DNA of 64,000 nt from JARDZU01 sp963730285 (GTDB taxonomy: Bacteria > Actinomycetota > Acidimicrobiia > Spongiisociales > ZC4RG35): the NCBI GenBank assembly GCA_963730285.1, contig CAVSQY010000010.1:24973-88972 (forward strand), read 5' to 3'. Made by a program: the position numbers and the translations under genes. Shown here one piece after another: positions 63,822-64,000 of the stretch. The notes beneath the pieces were generated by a model. That model saw nothing but the letters and a program-made list of their open reading frames with translations, was not told where the DNA came from and ran no database searches. How positions within the stretch are numbered: the stretch's first letter is position 1; every line of letters starts with the position of its first letter.

Positions 63822-64000
63822 TCAGGAGCTCTCCAAGTACCCCTCGAGCTTGTGGGACTTGTCCGGGTGACGGAGTTTGGCCAACGCCTTGGTCTCCAAC
63901 TGGCGTATGCGCTCCCTTGTCACGTTGAAGTGCGAGCCGACCTCCTCCAGGGTCCGCATCCGGCCATCGGCCAGGCCAAAGCGCATGATCAGCACCTCGC
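63822..64000 (-). CDS. rpoD: RNA polymerase principal-type sigma factor, C-terminal part (partial)
   Basis: Last 58 codons of a gene that enters from the right edge. EVLIMRFGLADGRMRTLEEVGSHFNVTRERIRQLETKALAKLRHP is the region 4.2 HTH of group 1/2 sigma-70 factors. Whether it is the primary factor or a close group 2 homologue cannot be told from this fragment. Confidence 0.85.
   Translation of the reverse strand, partial: EVLIMRFGLADGRMRTLEEVGSHFNVTRERIRQLETKALAKLRHPDKSHKLEGYLESS

Overview
The window is chromosomal DNA of a high-GC Gram-positive-type bacterium, most likely an uncultivated member of the Actinomycetota (Acidimicrobiia-like, by inference). The signs are GC-rich codons, many GTG and TTG starts, 4-bp stop/start overlaps, near-leaderless leader peptides, a DUF4032 protein, a 13E12-type HNH protein, many ECF sigma factors, and a YtxH-like gene beside an rpoD-type sigma gene. 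Species cannot be named from this sequence.

Layout. 1-5 kb: end of a membrane protein gene, a short-chain dehydrogenase and a three-gene molybdenum hydroxylase operon (small-large-medium order, form II 'AYRGAGR' active-site loop). 5-8.3 kb: an overlapping operon of a UBP zinc finger, a response regulator fused to a thioredoxin-reductase-like flavoprotein without its CxxC, and a cNMP-binding histidine kinase. 8.4-15.8 kb: tandem universal stress protein, aat, a quinone oxidoreductase, a DadA-like oxidase, an ABC-2 exporter and an RDD protein with 9-residue repeats. 15.8-18.5 kb: divergent ilvD and ilvC. 18.5-20.9 kb: YccF, an acyltransferase and a frameshifted patatin. 20.9-32 kb: a sugar-uptake locus (GH1 fused to a SnoaL-like domain, MalK-type ATPase, GH13 glucosidase, binding protein, two permeases, ROK kinase).

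32-41 kb is a branched-chain and aromatic amino acid block: ilvB-ilvN-leuA-leuB-leuC-leuD followed by a convergent chorismate mutase/prephenate dehydratase/ACT/DAHP synthase fusion. Unannotated leader peptides lie ahead of ilvB (Val-Leu-Leu-Leu-Ile), leuA (Leu/Ile-rich) and the aromatic fusion gene (Phe/Tyr-rich). The ilvB and aromatic leaders sit next to strong promoters and RNA hairpins, so the block is probably controlled by attenuation.

41-54.6 kb is accessory: small proteins, a frameshifted HNH gene, a GNAT acetyltransferase, a truncated haemoglobin and four ECF sigma/membrane-protein pairs, two of them followed by lipoproteins. 54.6-63.5 kb is an integrated element of about 8.9 kb in a tRNA-Asn gene. 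It is bounded by 54-bp direct repeats (53 of 54 identical) and paired internal arm repeats. It carries a fifth ECF pair (partner broken), a split Xis-Int fusion integrase, a region of six ACCCTGTC repeats, a SEC-C protein, an intact PaeR7I/XhoI-like restriction-modification pair, a DUF2188 protein and a sigma-like operon. The window ends with the intact tRNA-Asn, a YtxH-like gene and the 3' end of an rpoD-type sigma gene.

Single-base frameshifts cluster in the accessory half and often fall in short homopolymers. They may be real decay or assembly error, which cannot be settled from the sequence alone.
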